The position numbers were made by a program, and so were the translations under genes. A stretch of DNA of 64,000 nucleotides from an uncultured Acidimicrobiales bacterium. GTDB lineage: Bacteria > Actinomycetota > Acidimicrobiia > Acidimicrobiales > SZUA-35. The notes beneath the pieces are model-generated. The model worked only from the letters and a program-made list of their open reading frames with translations. It ran no database searches and was not told the DNA's origin. Each line of letters opens with the position of its first letter. Position 1 is the first letter of the stretch. Shown in pieces: positions 33,018 through 41,483 of this stretch. The DNA is taken from the NCBI GenBank assembly GCA_937997485.1, contig CALKTH010000009.1:62001-126000 (forward strand), given 5' to 3'.

Positions 33018-34433
33018 ATGGTGGTGACACGGGTTGAGCGGATGGTGCGGCGAGTTCGACGCTGGGTTCCTGGGGCATCGAACACATTTCACGTCGGCCC
33101 GGATCTCTCCGATCAGGACCAGCGACAGCTTCGGGTACTGATCGACGACACCATCGCCGGTCGCGGCGGTGAAGTGGCCGCTCGCCGCCGAGCAGGCGAC
33201 ATCGGCACGGCCTTTCTGTCCTTGAACGAGTCCGGTCGGCGCCGCTTCTTCGAACTGCTGGCCAACGACTACGGGGCCGACGACGAAGCGGTGAACGTGG
33301 CGATCGAAACGGCCCGGCGGGCGCTGCCTGAAGAGCGGCGAACCGTCCTCAACGACCTGCGCTCAGTGCTGGAACCGCCGCACGATCGTCTCCTGCGAAA
33401 GTTTCTCGGGTTGGAAGGCGGTCTGGCGTTTCTCGTCGACCTGCGAGAGGAGCTTCTGGTTCACCGAGGCACCGATCCCGCCCTCAGCTCACTTGACCAG
33501 AGCCTGCGAAGCATTCTGGAACAGTGGTTCGATGTCGGACTGTTGCAACTGCAACGGCTGACCTGGGACTCACCTGCTTCGCTGCTGGAAAAGTTGATCG
33601 AATACGAAGCAGTCCATGCCATCGAGTCCTGGAACGATCTTCGGGGTCGCCTCGGGACCGGCCGCCGCTGCTACGCCTTCCTTCACCCGGGGATGCCGGG
33701 CGAACCGCTGATCTTCGTCGAGGTCGCTCTCGTCCAGGGCATCGCTGAGGCGCTTCCGCCGTTGCTCGACCATGACGCAACCCGGGTTACCGAGACCGAC
33801 GCCGACACTGCGATCTTCTATTCGATTTCGAACTGTCACCGGGGGCTGGCCGGCGTTTCGCTCGGCGACTTCTTGATCAAGCGGGTGGTCGAGGAGATCA
33901 ATCACGACCTCCCGAACATCGAACACTTCGCGACCCTCTCGCCGGTCCCCGGATTTCGTCGCTGGCTTCAGCGCTCGTTGGAGAGCGAACCATCTGAGAA
34001 CGGTGACCGACCGTTGCTCGGCCCCGGCGAGCGCCATCTACTCTCGCCCGGATCACCCGAGAACGCGGATGCAGCATTACGCAGGCTCATCTCCGGTTCA
34101 TGGCCAGCACAACCCGGCGACATGGACAGAGTGAAGCCTGTGCTCGTCCAGTTGGTCTCCCGCTATCTGTTGGACACCTCGGACCGAGGCCGATCGGCCG
34201 ACCCCGTTGCGAACTTCCACCTCTCGAACGGCGCATCGCTGGATCGGGTGAACTGGTGGGCCAACCCCGGATCGATCGGTTGGGAACGAGGTCTCAGCAT
34301 GATGGTGAACTACCGCTATCGCCTCCGGTCCATTGAAGAGAACCACGACCGCTACGTCGGCCGGAGCGAGGTGGTCGTCAGCGATGACGTGCGCCGTCTC
34401 ACGAACACCATCCCCGCCCCCAAGAGCGATTGA
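33018..34433 (+). CDS. Malonyl-CoA decarboxylase
   Basis: Converts malonyl-CoA to acetyl-CoA and CO2. The 471-residue protein matches the MCD family across its length: a helical N-terminal domain (RRFFELLANDYGADDEAV, FLGLEGGLAFLVDLREELL), then the GNAT-like catalytic domain with CYAFLHPGMPGEPLIFVEVAL, TAIFYSISNCHRGLAGVSLGDFLIKRVV and IEHFATLSPVPGFRRWL. The catalytic serine and histidine are expected in the FATLSP and SNCHRGL segments. The gene stands with acyl-CoA dehydrogenases, so it may help balance malonyl-CoA and fatty acid oxidation. It is followed eight bases later by the PPOX gene. Confidence 0.9.
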   Translation: MVVTRVERMVRRVRRWVPGASNTFHVGPDLSDQDQRQLRVLIDDTIAGRGGEVAARRRAGDIGTAFLSLNESGRRRFFELLANDYGADDEAVNVAIETARRALPEERRTVLNDLRSVLEPPHDRLLRKFLGLEGGLAFLVDLREELLVHRGTDPALSSLDQSLRSILEQWFDVGLLQLQRLTWDSPASLLEKLIEYEAVHAIESWNDLRGRLGTGRRCYAFLHPGMPGEPLIFVEVALVQGIAEALPPLLDHDATRVTETDADTAIFYSISNCHRGLAGVSLGDFLIKRVVEEINHDLPNIEHFATLSPVPGFRRWLQRSLESEPSENGDRPLLGPGERHLLSPGSPENADAALRRLISGSWPAQPGDMDRVKPVLVQLVSRYLLDTSDRGRSADPVANFHLSNGASLDRVNWWANPGSIGWERGLSMMVNYRYRLRSIEENHDRYVGRSEVVVSDDVRRLTNTIPAPKSD

Positions 34434-34441
34434 AAGGCACC

Positions 34442-34846
34442 ATGTCCACCCCGATCGATCCCTCAGCTCCCGGCCCAGACGTCATGGCTTTTCTCACCGA
34501 ACGCCACCTGGCCACCCTCACGACCTCACGAGCCGATGGCACGCCTCAGGTAACGCCGGTCGGCTTCACCTATGACCCCGAGACCCGGCTTGCTCGGGTC
34601 ATCACATGGACGAGCTCATGGAAGAGCCGTCATGTCGAGCGCGAGCCAGGACAACGAGTTGCGCTCTGCCAGGTTGATGGCGGTCGATGGCTCACGCTCT
34701 ACGGCGCAGCAGTGACTCGCACCGACAGCACAGCGACACGCGAAGGCGTCGAGCGATATGCGGAGCGCTACCGACAGCCCAAGGATCGAGATGATCGCTC
34801 TGTCATCGAGATCACGGTTGATCGGATCGTGGGCCGGGCAGGATGA
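34442..34846 (+). CDS. PPOX class F420/FMN-dependent oxidoreductase
   Basis: A 134-residue split-barrel protein of the pyridoxamine-phosphate oxidase-like superfamily, actinobacterial type. Core segments are FLTERHLATLTTSRADGTPQVTPVGFTYD, WKSRHVEREPGQRVALCQVDGGRWLTLYG and the C-terminal RSVIEITVDRIVGRAG. Members use F420 or FMN to reduce varied substrates. AAAGG precedes ATG 34442, and the track start at TTG 34430 is less likely. Its last 35 bases overlap the end of the convergent histidine kinase gene. Confidence 0.87.
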   Translation: MSTPIDPSAPGPDVMAFLTERHLATLTTSRADGTPQVTPVGFTYDPETRLARVITWTSSWKSRHVEREPGQRVALCQVDGGRWLTLYGAAVTRTDSTATREGVERYAERYRQPKDRDDRSVIEITVDRIVGRAG

Positions 34847-36071
34847 TGACGAACTCCGAGCCTTGACCTTCCACGGCGGAAGCGGTGATACGACCACCGT
34901 GACGCTCGACGATGCGCCGGCACACTGAGAGACCGATCCCTGATCCTTCGTATTCGGCCCGACCGTGAAGCCGCTGGAAGACAGTGAAGATCTTCTCTGC
35001 GTGATGTTCGCCGAATCCGATGCCGTTGTCGGCAACCACGATTCGATACCACCGGTCATGTTTCGCTGCCTCAACCCCGACGTTCGCCGTGAGCTCAGCA
35101 CCGCTGAGCGGACGGGAAACGATCGTCACCAGTGGAGAGCGGTCGCTGTGACGAAACTTGAGCGCGTTGCCGATCAGATTCTGGAACAACTGGCGCATTT
35201 GTGTCTCGTCAGCGTCGACGACCGGGAGCGTGTCGACGTCGAGGGTTGCCCCGGAGTCGGACACCACGACTTCGAGGTCACCGAGCACAACTTCGACGAC
35301 CTCGTTCAGATCGCTCGACGCGAACGCTTCGCCTTGGGTCGTGACACGAGAAAAGGTCAGCAGATCATCGATCAGGCGCTGCATGCGTCCGGCGGCACCG
35401 TTGATGCGAGCGAGGTAGTCCAGGTTGCGCTCGCTCAGCTCGTCAGCGGCCTTGGCCGTCAATCGGTCGGAGAAGGTCGTGATCTTGCGCAGCGGCTCCT
35501 GGAGGTCGTGAGAAGCGACGTAGGCGAAGTCCGACAAATCACGATTGCTCTCCTCGAGCCGACGGTTGGCAGCCACGAGCCGCTCCTCCGCCAGGTGGCG
35601 ATCCGTTTGGTCCCGCCCGGTGGCGACGACCACGATCATCTCGCCTGCCTCATTGAAGTACGGGGCATCGTTCCACTCGACCCATGCCTTCGCGCCGTCT
35701 GCACCAGTCATCTCCACCAGATTCTTGACGAGGGGGTCACCTGGCCGAAGCGCCTGGATGCGGGCAAGGCTCGCCTCTGCGTCGGCCCGATGGTCGACCG
35801 GGGTGAGTTGGGCCAACGGCAGCGTCACCAGCTCAGATCGACGCATGCCGTAAAAGGCGGCGAAGGAGCGGTTCGTGTACACGATCTCGCCTGACGGCTG
35901 ATACACGCAGAGCATGTCCTCTTGCTGCTCAACGAACGAGTAGAACAGCGGAAAGACGGCCTCGATGTCGCCCGGGCGCTCGTCCCAAGCGACGTCGTTG
36001 AGCACGCGCTCGATCGCCGACGGCGTGTAGGTCGGAAGCGCCTCATCCAGATGCGGTGGCGGCTGCTGCAT
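34812..36071 (-). CDS. PAS-domain sensor histidine kinase (soluble, orphan)
   Basis: A 419-residue kinase from ATG 36071. It has an N-terminal linker, one PAS/PAC unit (YQPSGEIVYTNRSFAAFYGM ... WVEWNDAPYFNEAGEMIVVVATGRDQT), a short coiled coil, the phospho-acceptor helix DFAYVASHDLQEPLRKI and a full ATPase domain (N box NLIGNALKF, G1 DNGIGFGE, G2 GSGIGLSVC). No transmembrane helix or signal peptide is visible, so it should sense a cytoplasmic cue. No response regulator gene is adjacent. Its 3' end overlaps the PPOX gene on the opposite strand. The longer start at 36119 is possible but less likely. Confidence 0.88.
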   Translation of the reverse strand: MQQPPPHLDEALPTYTPSAIERVLNDVAWDERPGDIEAVFPLFYSFVEQQEDMLCVYQPSGEIVYTNRSFAAFYGMRRSELVTLPLAQLTPVDHRADAEASLARIQALRPGDPLVKNLVEMTGADGAKAWVEWNDAPYFNEAGEMIVVVATGRDQTDRHLAEERLVAANRRLEESNRDLSDFAYVASHDLQEPLRKITTFSDRLTAKAADELSERNLDYLARINGAAGRMQRLIDDLLTFSRVTTQGEAFASSDLNEVVEVVLGDLEVVVSDSGATLDVDTLPVVDADETQMRQLFQNLIGNALKFRHSDRSPLVTIVSRPLSGAELTANVGVEAAKHDRWYRIVVADNGIGFGEHHAEKIFTVFQRLHGRAEYEGSGIGLSVCRRIVERHGGRITASAVEGQGSEFVIILPGPRSDQP

Positions 36072-36211
36072 GAGCCACCATCGGCCGGATCCCCCAGCGA
36101 TCAAGCCGAGCGTGGGCAATATCCCCCTGTTCCCCGCTTCAGTTGGTGTGCTGTTCTACCGTTCACACACGGAGTTGCTCAACGGCGAGTGACCCGACAT
36201 TGGAGTACATC

Positions 36212-36388
36212 ATGCAGACCCCGACTGACCCGGCTCGACTCCTCGGCCGCTACTCGACTGTGCACACCACCGGTGGCGTGGTTGGTGGAACCATCCTCGC
36301 GGCAGGATCCGGAGGCGTTTCCATCGTCGTCGACCAGCAGGTCCGGCGCTACACCCCGGGTGAGGTACTCCGCATCACCGCTGGCTGA
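36212..36388 (+). CDS. Small hypothetical protein
   Basis: A 58-residue ORF from ATG 36212, with TTGGAG nine bases upstream. The sequence MQTPTDPARLLGRYSTVHTTGGVVGGTILAAGSGGVSIVVDQQVRRYTPGEVLRITAG suggests a small beta-barrel-like fold (glycine-rich strands, then VDQQVRRYTPGEVLRI). No family was recognised. It lies between the histidine kinase and the Crp-family regulator, transcribed convergently with the latter. The 23 upstream residues in the track are not convincing. Confidence 0.5.
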   Translation: MQTPTDPARLLGRYSTVHTTGGVVGGTILAAGSGGVSIVVDQQVRRYTPGEVLRITAG

Positions 36389-36419
36389 GGCCTCTGCGCA
36401 TTGGTGCAAGTCTGATGAA

Positions 36420-37040
36420 TCAGCGGTGCAGGCGTTCTGCGTCGAGCACGATGATCTTGCCCCGACCGGTTTGCACCAGGTCTTCCTCGCGAAGATCCGT
36501 CAAGACTCGAGCGGTTGCCTCCCGAGTCGCACCGACCCAGTCCGCCAGCTCCTGTTGGGTGATCTGGAGGTCGGTGTGACCTCGCTCTTCGACAAGAAGC
36601 AGCAGCCGTTGGGCGACACGGACGGACAGCTCTTCTGAGCGGCCCCCGTGCTGCGTTCCGAGCTGCCGCAGCCGCCGTGCCATCTGCTTGCAGATACCCA
36701 CGGCGAGCGCCGGTTGTTGGGTGAGCACGTCAGTAAACCGCTGACCGGTCAGCACCCACACCGACACGGTGCCCTTCGCCGTCATGGTCGCGGAGCGAGG
36801 TCCGCCGTCGAGTGGTGCGAGCTCGCCCACGAGCTCTCCCGGCCCGCGCTCTGCCAGTAGAAGTTGCGCGCCGGTGCTCGTCGTCACCGTGATGCGCACC
36901 GTTCCGTGTTCGATGGCGAAGACTTCATCTGTTCGCTGGCCTTCCATGGCCAGAACATGACCGTCGCGAAGCTCGACGCCGCGCCCAAGAGCACGGATCG
37001 CTTCCCACTCCGCGGAGTTGAGTTGACGAAGTGCGTTCAC
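36420..37040 (-). CDS. Crp/Fnr-family transcriptional regulator
   Basis: A 206-residue regulator. The N-terminal cyclic-nucleotide-binding-type barrel is visible (GHVLAMEGQRTDEVFAIEHGTVRI, GPGELVGELAPLDGGPRSATMTA). A dimer helix and a winged helix-turn-helix follow (ITQQELADWVGATREATARVLTDLREEDLV). The ligand motif GELAPLDGGPRSAT resembles the phosphate-binding cassette of cAMP-responsive members, but the ligand is unproven. No Fnr-type cysteine cluster is present. It starts at GTG 37040, overlapping the stop of the small upstream ORF (GTGA). Confidence 0.88.
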   Translation of the reverse strand: MNALRQLNSAEWEAIRALGRGVELRDGHVLAMEGQRTDEVFAIEHGTVRITVTTSTGAQLLLAERGPGELVGELAPLDGGPRSATMTAKGTVSVWVLTGQRFTDVLTQQPALAVGICKQMARRLRQLGTQHGGRSEELSVRVAQRLLLLVEERGHTDLQITQQELADWVGATREATARVLTDLREEDLVQTGRGKIIVLDAERLHR

Positions 37041-37237
37041 CCGTCGACAAACCGTTCTCGCATACGGGTCACCTCGGACTTGCTGCGGTCATCCATTCGG
37101 TCGAATCGCTTCTGAGCGACGACCACACGTCGACCAGCGCGATGCTGCTTGACCGACCGTCGACCGCGGGCTGCGGTGCGGAACGGCCAGGCAATGCCGC
37201 GGAACGGTGCGGAGAGAACAGAAGCAAGGCTCGGCAT
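37037..37237 (-). CDS. Small basic protein coupled to the Crp-family gene
   Basis: A 66-residue ORF (MPSLASVLSAPFRGIAWPFRTAARGRRSVKQHRAGRRVVVAQKRF...) whose TGA overlaps the GTG of the regulator by four bases, the usual sign of translational coupling. It is rich in arginine and lysine and has no recognised family. It could be a real small protein or a leader peptide that tunes the regulator. The remainder of the region up to 37367 contains only the promoter of the dioxygenase gene. Confidence 0.45.
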   Translation of the reverse strand: MPSLASVLSAPFRGIAWPFRTAARGRRSVKQHRAGRRVVVAQKRFDRMDDRSKSEVTRMRERFVDG

Positions 37238-37355
37238 GGCCGAGATTGTGCCATTCCCGGCGGTTCACTGCCCCTTTCTCAGGACAGATTGCTCTCGAAA
37301 GCCCCGACGGCCTCTCACGAGTGACCACCCTCTTTCCCTGCTCCATCGCCAGCCG

Positions 37356-37361
37356 TATATT
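37356..37361 (+). promoter_or_regulatory. Candidate -10 box for a leaderless TauD-like transcript
   Basis: TATATT ends six bases before ATG 37368, placing the expected transcription start at the ATG itself. There is no Shine-Dalgarno sequence between them. The -35 region is not clear. Confidence 0.5.
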
Positions 37362-37367
37362 CCCGGC

Positions 37368-38225
37368 ATGCCAGCGACACCGGACCTCACGACCGAGGTG
37401 ATCACTCCTGCCATTGGCGCCGAGATCGAAGGGATCGATCTGGGTCTGCCTCACGACGACGACACGTGGAACCGCCTCCACCAGCTACTGCTCGAGCATC
37501 AAGTCCTCGTCTTCCGCGGTCAGCACCTCGACCCTCGCAGGATGGTGGATATGGGTCGGGCCTTCGGAGAGCTGGGAGCCCGGCATCACACCTACGTGAC
37601 GCACGCCGACGCGGACGACGTCGTCATCTTGGACTGGCATGGAGACATGAAGCCCGATGCCGCCGAGTGGCACTCGGACATGACGTATCGGGCCCAACCC
37701 CCGTTCGCTTCGATTCTCCAAGCGGTCGTTCTGCCGCCATCGGGAGGCGACACGCTCTTCGCAAACATGTATGCGGTGCACGATGCCCTCGACTCCGGAT
37801 TGCGTTCCGATCTGGCCGAGCTTCAGGCGGTCCACGACATGGGAGCATTCCGGACGCCCGCCTACACCGAAGGCGGCAATGCGGGTATCGACGCAGCGAT
37901 GGTGGCGGCCGGCTCCGCGGTTCATCCGATCATCGCCCACCATCCCGTCACACAGCGGCCTTACCTGAACGTCAGCGAGTCCTTTACCCGCTTCGTCATC
38001 GGCCTCTCGGCTCCCGAAAGTGGCCGGCTCCTGACACACGTGTTCGACCTCACGAACCGACCCGAGTTCCACATGCGTCTTCGTTGGCAGGCGGGCACGG
38101 TCGCCATGTGGGACAACCGAGCAACGCAGCACTACGCCGTGAACGACTATCTGCCGGCTCGGCGAGTGATGCACCGGGTTGCGGTAGCCACCGATGCCCG
38201 CTCATGTACCGCCGCGCCGACATGA
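37368..38225 (+). CDS. TauD/TfdA-family 2-oxoglutarate-dependent dioxygenase
   Basis: A 285-residue non-heme iron dioxygenase. The iron-binding triad is H102-x-D104 in EWHSDMTYR plus the distal histidine in NRATQHYAVNDY, with an arginine later in RRVMHRVAV for 2-oxoglutarate. The N-terminal IGAEIEGIDLG and VLVFRGQHLD are classic. TfdA-family members hydroxylate sulfonates, phenoxyacids or other acids, and the substrate cannot be told. The 73 upstream residues in the track are not conserved. A TATATT box immediately upstream suggests a leaderless mRNA. Confidence 0.89.
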   Translation: MPATPDLTTEVITPAIGAEIEGIDLGLPHDDDTWNRLHQLLLEHQVLVFRGQHLDPRRMVDMGRAFGELGARHHTYVTHADADDVVILDWHGDMKPDAAEWHSDMTYRAQPPFASILQAVVLPPSGGDTLFANMYAVHDALDSGLRSDLAELQAVHDMGAFRTPAYTEGGNAGIDAAMVAAGSAVHPIIAHHPVTQRPYLNVSESFTRFVIGLSAPESGRLLTHVFDLTNRPEFHMRLRWQAGTVAMWDNRATQHYAVNDYLPARRVMHRVAVATDARSCTAAPT

Positions 38226-38261
38226 ACCGCCGCGCAACGGCGGAGTCAAGCGGCGCCGACG

Positions 38262-39161
38262 TCAGTTTCGGACGCTGATGACAACGAGATCGGTTGGCTC
38301 ACTGAGCTCCGACATGGGCAACCTCGTCACGGCAGAACGCCGACCCACGACCTGAATCAGCGAACGGCTCCCATCGGGATGCTCGGCGATGCCCTTTGCT
38401 CGCACAACGTTGTCGGCCAGCCCCTCGAGCTGCTCGGTCAATGCCTCGAGCGTGATGGGCCGGGCGATCGGCATCGTCGTGGTCTCGTGCGAATCAAACA
38501 GAGTGGCTGGTGGCACGTCGACGGGGTCTCGGTCCCGCCGGCCGCCGAGAGCGATGAAGCTGGCGCTGGCCACGGCGTCGGGCGCACTCACGAACGGCGT
38601 GTCGGGAACGATCTCTGCCAGGCGCTGGCGAACCCCTTCGACCACGTCAGCGTCGACGAGGTCCGTTTTGGTCGCAACCAGCAGATCCGCTGCTTCGAGT
38701 TGCGTTCGGTACGCAATGCCGTAGCTCGGATCGTCGACCAGCTCATCGAACACCTCAACGTCCACGAGGATGACCACGCCATCCAGCATGAAACCAGCGG
38801 TCTTGCCCCACGGAACCACGCGGTTGGGATCGGCTAAACCGGAGAGCTCAACGATCAGATGATCGGGGGGTGTCTCCCTGGCCCGAATCTGATCGAAGGC
38901 CACGCCAAAGCCATCCACCATCGTGCAGCAGACACATCCGTCGGTGAGCTCAATCGTGTCGCCCGAGCGCTTTTTGATGAGTCGCGCGTCGATGTTGACC
39001 GCCCCAGCATCGTTGACCATGACCGCGATCGGCCGGTCCGATGAAGCGAGCAACTCGTTCAGCATCGTCGTCTTCCCGGCCCCGAGATAGCCGCCAAGAA
39101 AAGTCAGCGGCACTCGTCGGCCGTCCCAAGGGAGATACTCCGGTTCCTGATACGGCACCAT
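38262..39161 (-). CDS. CobW/COG0523-family GTPase (metal chaperone)
   Basis: A 299-residue G3E GTPase. LTFLGGYLGAGKTTMLNELL is the P-loop, LTDGCVCCTMVDGF the metal-binding CxCC motif, IVELSGLADPNRV the Walker B-like element and VATKTDLVD the guanine-specificity motif. A short CobW C-terminal domain ends the protein. These proteins deliver zinc, cobalt or other metals to client enzymes. No zinc-regulated site or client is evident nearby. ATG 39161 gives the conserved start, so the 56 residues upstream in the track were left out. Confidence 0.9.
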   Translation of the reverse strand: MVPYQEPEYLPWDGRRVPLTFLGGYLGAGKTTMLNELLASSDRPIAVMVNDAGAVNIDARLIKKRSGDTIELTDGCVCCTMVDGFGVAFDQIRARETPPDHLIVELSGLADPNRVVPWGKTAGFMLDGVVILVDVEVFDELVDDPSYGIAYRTQLEAADLLVATKTDLVDADVVEGVRQRLAEIVPDTPFVSAPDAVASASFIALGGRRDRDPVDVPPATLFDSHETTTMPIARPITLEALTEQLEGLADNVVRAKGIAEHPDGSRSLIQVVGRRSAVTRLPMSELSEPTDLVVISVRN

Positions 39162-39246
39162 TTGGAGGGTAGAGGCCGCGCTGCTGGGCCGCGACCTTCT
39201 CGAGCGGAGCGCGGCGCTGGCACCTTGCTGAGATAGACAGACCCGC

Positions 39247-40428
39247 ATGATCCGTTCGTTGCGTGTGTTCGAGGACGGCCGTTCGATCGGCCAGCTGCGG
39301 GAAGCCCGCACCAACAAGTTCACGTTCACCTACGAACCGGACGTACAACCAGAGAGCCTCGTAAGTGTGCGACTGCCCGTCGACGAAGACCGCTACTCCC
39401 CTGCGCATGTCGCCGGTTGGCTCGCTGGACTTCTGGCCGACGAGGACGCTCGAGCCCATCTGGCCGAGGTCCACGACTTCGCGCCTCACTTCGATCTTCG
39501 AGTCCTCGAAGCCATCGGGAGCGACCTTCCCGGAGCGCTCGTGTTCCTCGGAGAAGACGACGACCCGTTGCCACCCGGTCCGCCAACCGGAACACCAGTT
39601 GATCTCGAGCTCGCCTTGCATCTCGGCGAGGTCGGCGTCGTCAACGTCGACGGTCAGTGGTGTGCTCCGGACCAGGGGACTCCCAGCACCCACTGGCTTC
39701 GTCCGGAAGATCCCATGCTCCCTGGCGCCGTCGTGGCCGAGGCCTTCGGCTTGGCGGTGGCATCAGAGCTCGGACTGGCCGTGATGGAGCCCACGATCGA
39801 CCTCATCGACGGGGTTCCGGTGCTTGTCGTCGCCCGCCCAGACCGGTCCCTTGAGGATGGCCTTGTCCTCCGCCATCACATGGAGCACATGGGGCAGGTG
39901 TGCGGCATCGACACCGCTCGAAACCCTGACGCCATCTACGAAGAAGCTGACGGACCCGGCTTCATCGACGTGGCCGAACAACTGCTCGAGGTCAGTGCTG
40001 AGCCTCGGGCTGATCTCGAACAACTCGTCCGGCTCATGACCGCAGGGCTCGTGATCGGCAATGGCAACGCGCACGCTGGGATGATGCCCTTCCTCCTACC
40101 CGAGCGCCGGCTCGGCCCGGTCCACTCCATGCTCAGCACCGAGTGGTTCACCGAAGTCGAAACCGAAGAGGGTGTCCTGGAGCTCGATCACCGACTGGCG
40201 ATGAGCGTCAACGACATCTGGAAGTCCGACGGGGTCGACCACGAAGATCTCGTGATGGAGGCCACCAGGTGGCCAACATTGGGCCGTGTGATGGTGCAAC
40301 CGTGGATTGATGAGCTCCTTGCAGAGGTGCCAAACGCCGTTGAGCGAGCATCCACCCGCATCTCCGACGTACCCTCTTCCCTGGGCGACTTCGTGATCGA
40401 CCGGGCAAATGCGCTCAGTCGAGGGTGA
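39247..40428 (+). CDS. HipA-fold protein lacking kinase catalytic residues
   Basis: A 393-residue protein with the layout of HipA kinases: an N-terminal subdomain (LRVFEDGRSIGQLREA, FTYEPDVQPESLVSVRLP), then STHWLRPEDPMLPGAVVAEAFGLAVASELGL and a helical C-lobe. The catalytic elements are altered. The ATP-loop GxQEK is absent, the D-x-H-x-K-N motif reads GNGNAHAGMMPFLL (aspartate replaced by asparagine, K-N lost), and the metal-binding YDVLS position reads VHSMLS. It is therefore predicted to be a pseudokinase. No HipB-like antitoxin gene is adjacent. Upstream is the divergent CobW gene. Confidence 0.78.
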   Translation: MIRSLRVFEDGRSIGQLREARTNKFTFTYEPDVQPESLVSVRLPVDEDRYSPAHVAGWLAGLLADEDARAHLAEVHDFAPHFDLRVLEAIGSDLPGALVFLGEDDDPLPPGPPTGTPVDLELALHLGEVGVVNVDGQWCAPDQGTPSTHWLRPEDPMLPGAVVAEAFGLAVASELGLAVMEPTIDLIDGVPVLVVARPDRSLEDGLVLRHHMEHMGQVCGIDTARNPDAIYEEADGPGFIDVAEQLLEVSAEPRADLEQLVRLMTAGLVIGNGNAHAGMMPFLLPERRLGPVHSMLSTEWFTEVETEEGVLELDHRLAMSVNDIWKSDGVDHEDLVMEATRWPTLGRVMVQPWIDELLAEVPNAVERASTRISDVPSSLGDFVIDRANALSRG

Positions 40429-40514
40429 TGGTCGTCAATCAAGCCCATCGATCCCACTAGGGTGGCCCGCTGGACGTCCGTCCGGGTGGCGACCCCGAAC
40501 CTCAAGGAACACGA

Positions 40515-41033
40515 ATGTCGGATGTAGCGCTGTGTGAGCACGGCGAGATTGAAGTCGCCTGTCTCGACTGCTTCGGCAAGCCCCGGAAGTTGGCACCGCA
40601 GGCCAAGGTCACACAACGCACGACGAAGACGCCAAGCTCGATCAACGACACGATCGCGCCATTCACCGGCGACCTGGACCTGTCGATGGGCGTCGATGAC
40701 ATTCCTGCGCTGGTCGGCGGTTCGCATCTGCCGGCTCGCATCTTCCCTCATCACCTGCGTCGGGGCGGTTGGGTCTACCTTCGCTCCGCGGAGGCGCTCG
40801 AAGCTCGGGTCAAGGCGAAGAAGATGGTCTGGAACGACGAGCAGGCTGAGCCCGGCATGACCCTCGAGGTCGACCCTGCCACGTGGACCTCAGATCTTGG
40901 CATTGAGCTCGGGTGGCTCGCCGTCCAGCAGCAGACCGGCTATCGGTACCTCGCCACAAATGAGGACGGCACCGTCGTCCACTACAAGGGCGGCAAGCCC
41001 GTCGTGAAGCCTGAAGAGGACGACGACGAGTAA
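40515..41033 (+). CDS. Hypothetical protein with an N-terminal cysteine/histidine knuckle
   Basis: A 172-residue protein. The start LCEHGEIEVACLDC offers C-x-H...C-x2-C ligands that could bind one zinc ion. The rest is a basic linker, then a folded-looking domain (LPARIFPHHLRRGGWVYLRSAEALEARVKAKKMVWNDE, WLAVQQQTGYRYLATNEDG) with an acidic tail EEDDDE. No known family was recognised. It follows the HipA-like gene by 86 bases on the same strand. Confidence 0.62.
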   Translation: MSDVALCEHGEIEVACLDCFGKPRKLAPQAKVTQRTTKTPSSINDTIAPFTGDLDLSMGVDDIPALVGGSHLPARIFPHHLRRGGWVYLRSAEALEARVKAKKMVWNDEQAEPGMTLEVDPATWTSDLGIELGWLAVQQQTGYRYLATNEDGTVVHYKGGKPVVKPEEDDDE

Positions 41034-41087
41034 CAGCGATCAACCCGACGAGCGCGCTCCTCGGACGTGATCACATCTCAAGCTCGA

Positions 41088-41459
41088 CTACTTCTCGATG
41101 CGACGGGCAAAGCTCAGCTCGTGTCCGTCTGGATCCCGCAGATGGAAATAGCGCTCGCCCCACGGGGCGTCTGATGGTTCCATCATCGGCTCGTATCCGT
41201 TCGATCGGGCCGTCGCCCAGGTGGCATCGGGGTCGGGCACATGAAAGATCACTCGACCCCAGAAGCCTGCCGGGGCGCCCTCGCTCGCGGTGAGATTCAC
41301 AAAGTTCTGACCGAACTGCAGTGACGAGAACGGCTCGTCGGGCCCGCCAAAGACGAGTTCGAAGCCGAGCACCGCGTAGAACTGGCACGAGGCCGCCATG
41401 TCGGTGCAGAGAAGCGTGATCGCGTTGATCTCTCGATGCGGGTGATCATTCGACGACAT
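41088..41459 (-). CDS. VOC-family (glyoxalase/bleomycin resistance-like) protein
   Basis: A 123-residue protein of the vicinal oxygen chelate fold: ITLLCTDMAASCQFYAVLGFELVFGGPDE in the first beta-alpha-beta unit and VIFHVPDPDATWATARSNGYEPMMEPSDAPWGERYFHLRDPDGHELSFA in the second. The metal-ligand positions include the histidine and glutamate of the last strand (DGHELSF). The substrate is unknown. Confidence 0.83.
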   Translation of the reverse strand: MSSNDHPHREINAITLLCTDMAASCQFYAVLGFELVFGGPDEPFSSLQFGQNFVNLTASEGAPAGFWGRVIFHVPDPDATWATARSNGYEPMMEPSDAPWGERYFHLRDPDGHELSFARRIEK

Positions 41460-41483
41460 CCAGCGAGACTAGGGCCTCCTTCG

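Noticed and set aside
39247-41033. A HipBA-type persistence module formed by the HipA-like gene and its downstream neighbour
   Set aside because: The downstream 172-residue protein has no helix-turn-helix and is on the wrong side for HipB, and the kinase residues of HipA are lost.
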